64,000 nucleotides of DNA from Eonycteris spelaea. Taxonomy: Eukaryota; Chordata; Mammalia; Chiroptera; Pteropodidae. Location of the stretch: contig PUFA01000116.1 in the NCBI GenBank assembly GCA_003508835.1, positions 5,146,001 to 5,210,000 of the forward strand, read 5' to 3'. A model generated the notes under the pieces. It did no database searches. It saw only the letters and a list, made by a program, of their open reading frames with translations, and had not been told where the DNA came from. Positions 63,685 through 64,000 of this stretch are shown piece by piece; the first letter of the stretch is position 1; every line of letters starts with the position of its first letter. The translations under genes were made by a program, and so were the position numbers.

Positions 63685-64000
63685 GAAGACCTAGCCTTTC
63701 GCCAAGATAAATAACACCACAGGCAGCAGAAGACAGAAGCCCACATCTGACTAATGGCCACAAGGTCTGGAGCTCTGGCAGGCCAAAGATAACATCTTGA
63801 CCTAAAGTTATATTTCAGTTCGTGAACTCTAAGGTGGATTGACCCCTTGGCTGCTTTCCCATGAAACCAGACAGAGGGACACTGGAACAGACCTCAGAGA
63901 TGTCCTCAAGACCTGAAGAAATGATTTATTACCCTTATCTCAGCTCTGAGCAATCAGCTCCCAGCATGACCACAAACCCCCTAACCTACAGTTATCTTGT
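63685..64000. other. Unidentified interruption of unit B at the window end
   Basis: Homology to unit A stops near 63680 and a more balanced-GC sequence begins. It has the look of an LTR or other inserted element but no end or terminal motif is visible inside the window, so I do not assign it. Confidence 0.3.

Noticed and set aside
1..64000. CRISPR arrays, operons, toxin or defence systems
   Set aside because: This is mammalian nuclear DNA; no regularly spaced repeats or prokaryotic gene layout are present.

Overview
The window is nuclear DNA of a placental mammal. It is AT-rich and full of decayed LINE-1 and HAL1 copies, MIR/L2-type remnants, a Tigger-like DNA transposon and a MaLR-like LTR. 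One SINE (8549-8752) has a body clearly derived from 5S rRNA. Among mammals, 5S-rRNA SINEs of this kind are described in fruit bats (the MEG-R families), so a megabat is my best guess; the LINE-1 3' ends also look bat-like. This is inference and would need a search to confirm.

The only protein genes I can support are four olfactory receptor (OR) loci, all on the minus strand. From high to low coordinate they are an intact OR2F1-like gene (52088-53041), a broken OR2F copy (38715-39665), a broken OR2Q1-like receptor (29942-30886) and a heavily broken OR6B1 (16625-17550). This is the order OR2F2-OR2F1-OR2Q1P-OR6B1 of the human 7q35 OR cluster, so the window is that cluster in reverse. All four have a good splice acceptor 6 to 26 bases before the ancestral start codon, which fits the usual OR layout of a non-coding first exon, an intron and a single coding exon.

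The two OR2F units are an old tandem duplication with a period of about 13.4 kb. Most of their introns and flanks have diverged clearly and gained different LINE-1 insertions. Two separated tracts are nearly identical between copies. One covers the coding exon with its 3' flank and splice acceptor (38561-39803 and 51934-53179). The other is a 1.07 kb non-coding block 6 to 9 kb upstream (45276-46342 and 61355-62421), which holds a consensus splice donor and homeodomain/O-E-like motifs and is the likely first exon and promoter. This patchwork points to gene conversion acting on the promoter/exon 1 and the coding exon but not on the intron between them.

Layout: 1-770 unassigned; 770-3175 HAL1; 3570-3614 (CA)n; 5824-7925 LINE-1; 8549-8752 5S SINE; 8760-16620 old repeats and unassigned DNA; OR6B1 pseudogene; 17700-23400 unassigned with a possible OR6B1 first exon; 23415-26550 Tigger, LINE-1 and LTR; 28110-29340 LINE-1; OR2Q1-like pseudogene; 31000-38130 mostly unassigned; 38135-38500 G-rich and TCTCTGAG-type repeats; OR2F unit A (38561-about 51930); OR2F unit B (51934 to beyond the window end). 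No CRISPR array, operon, tRNA gene or functional rRNA gene is present, and I found no evidence for a wholly new system.
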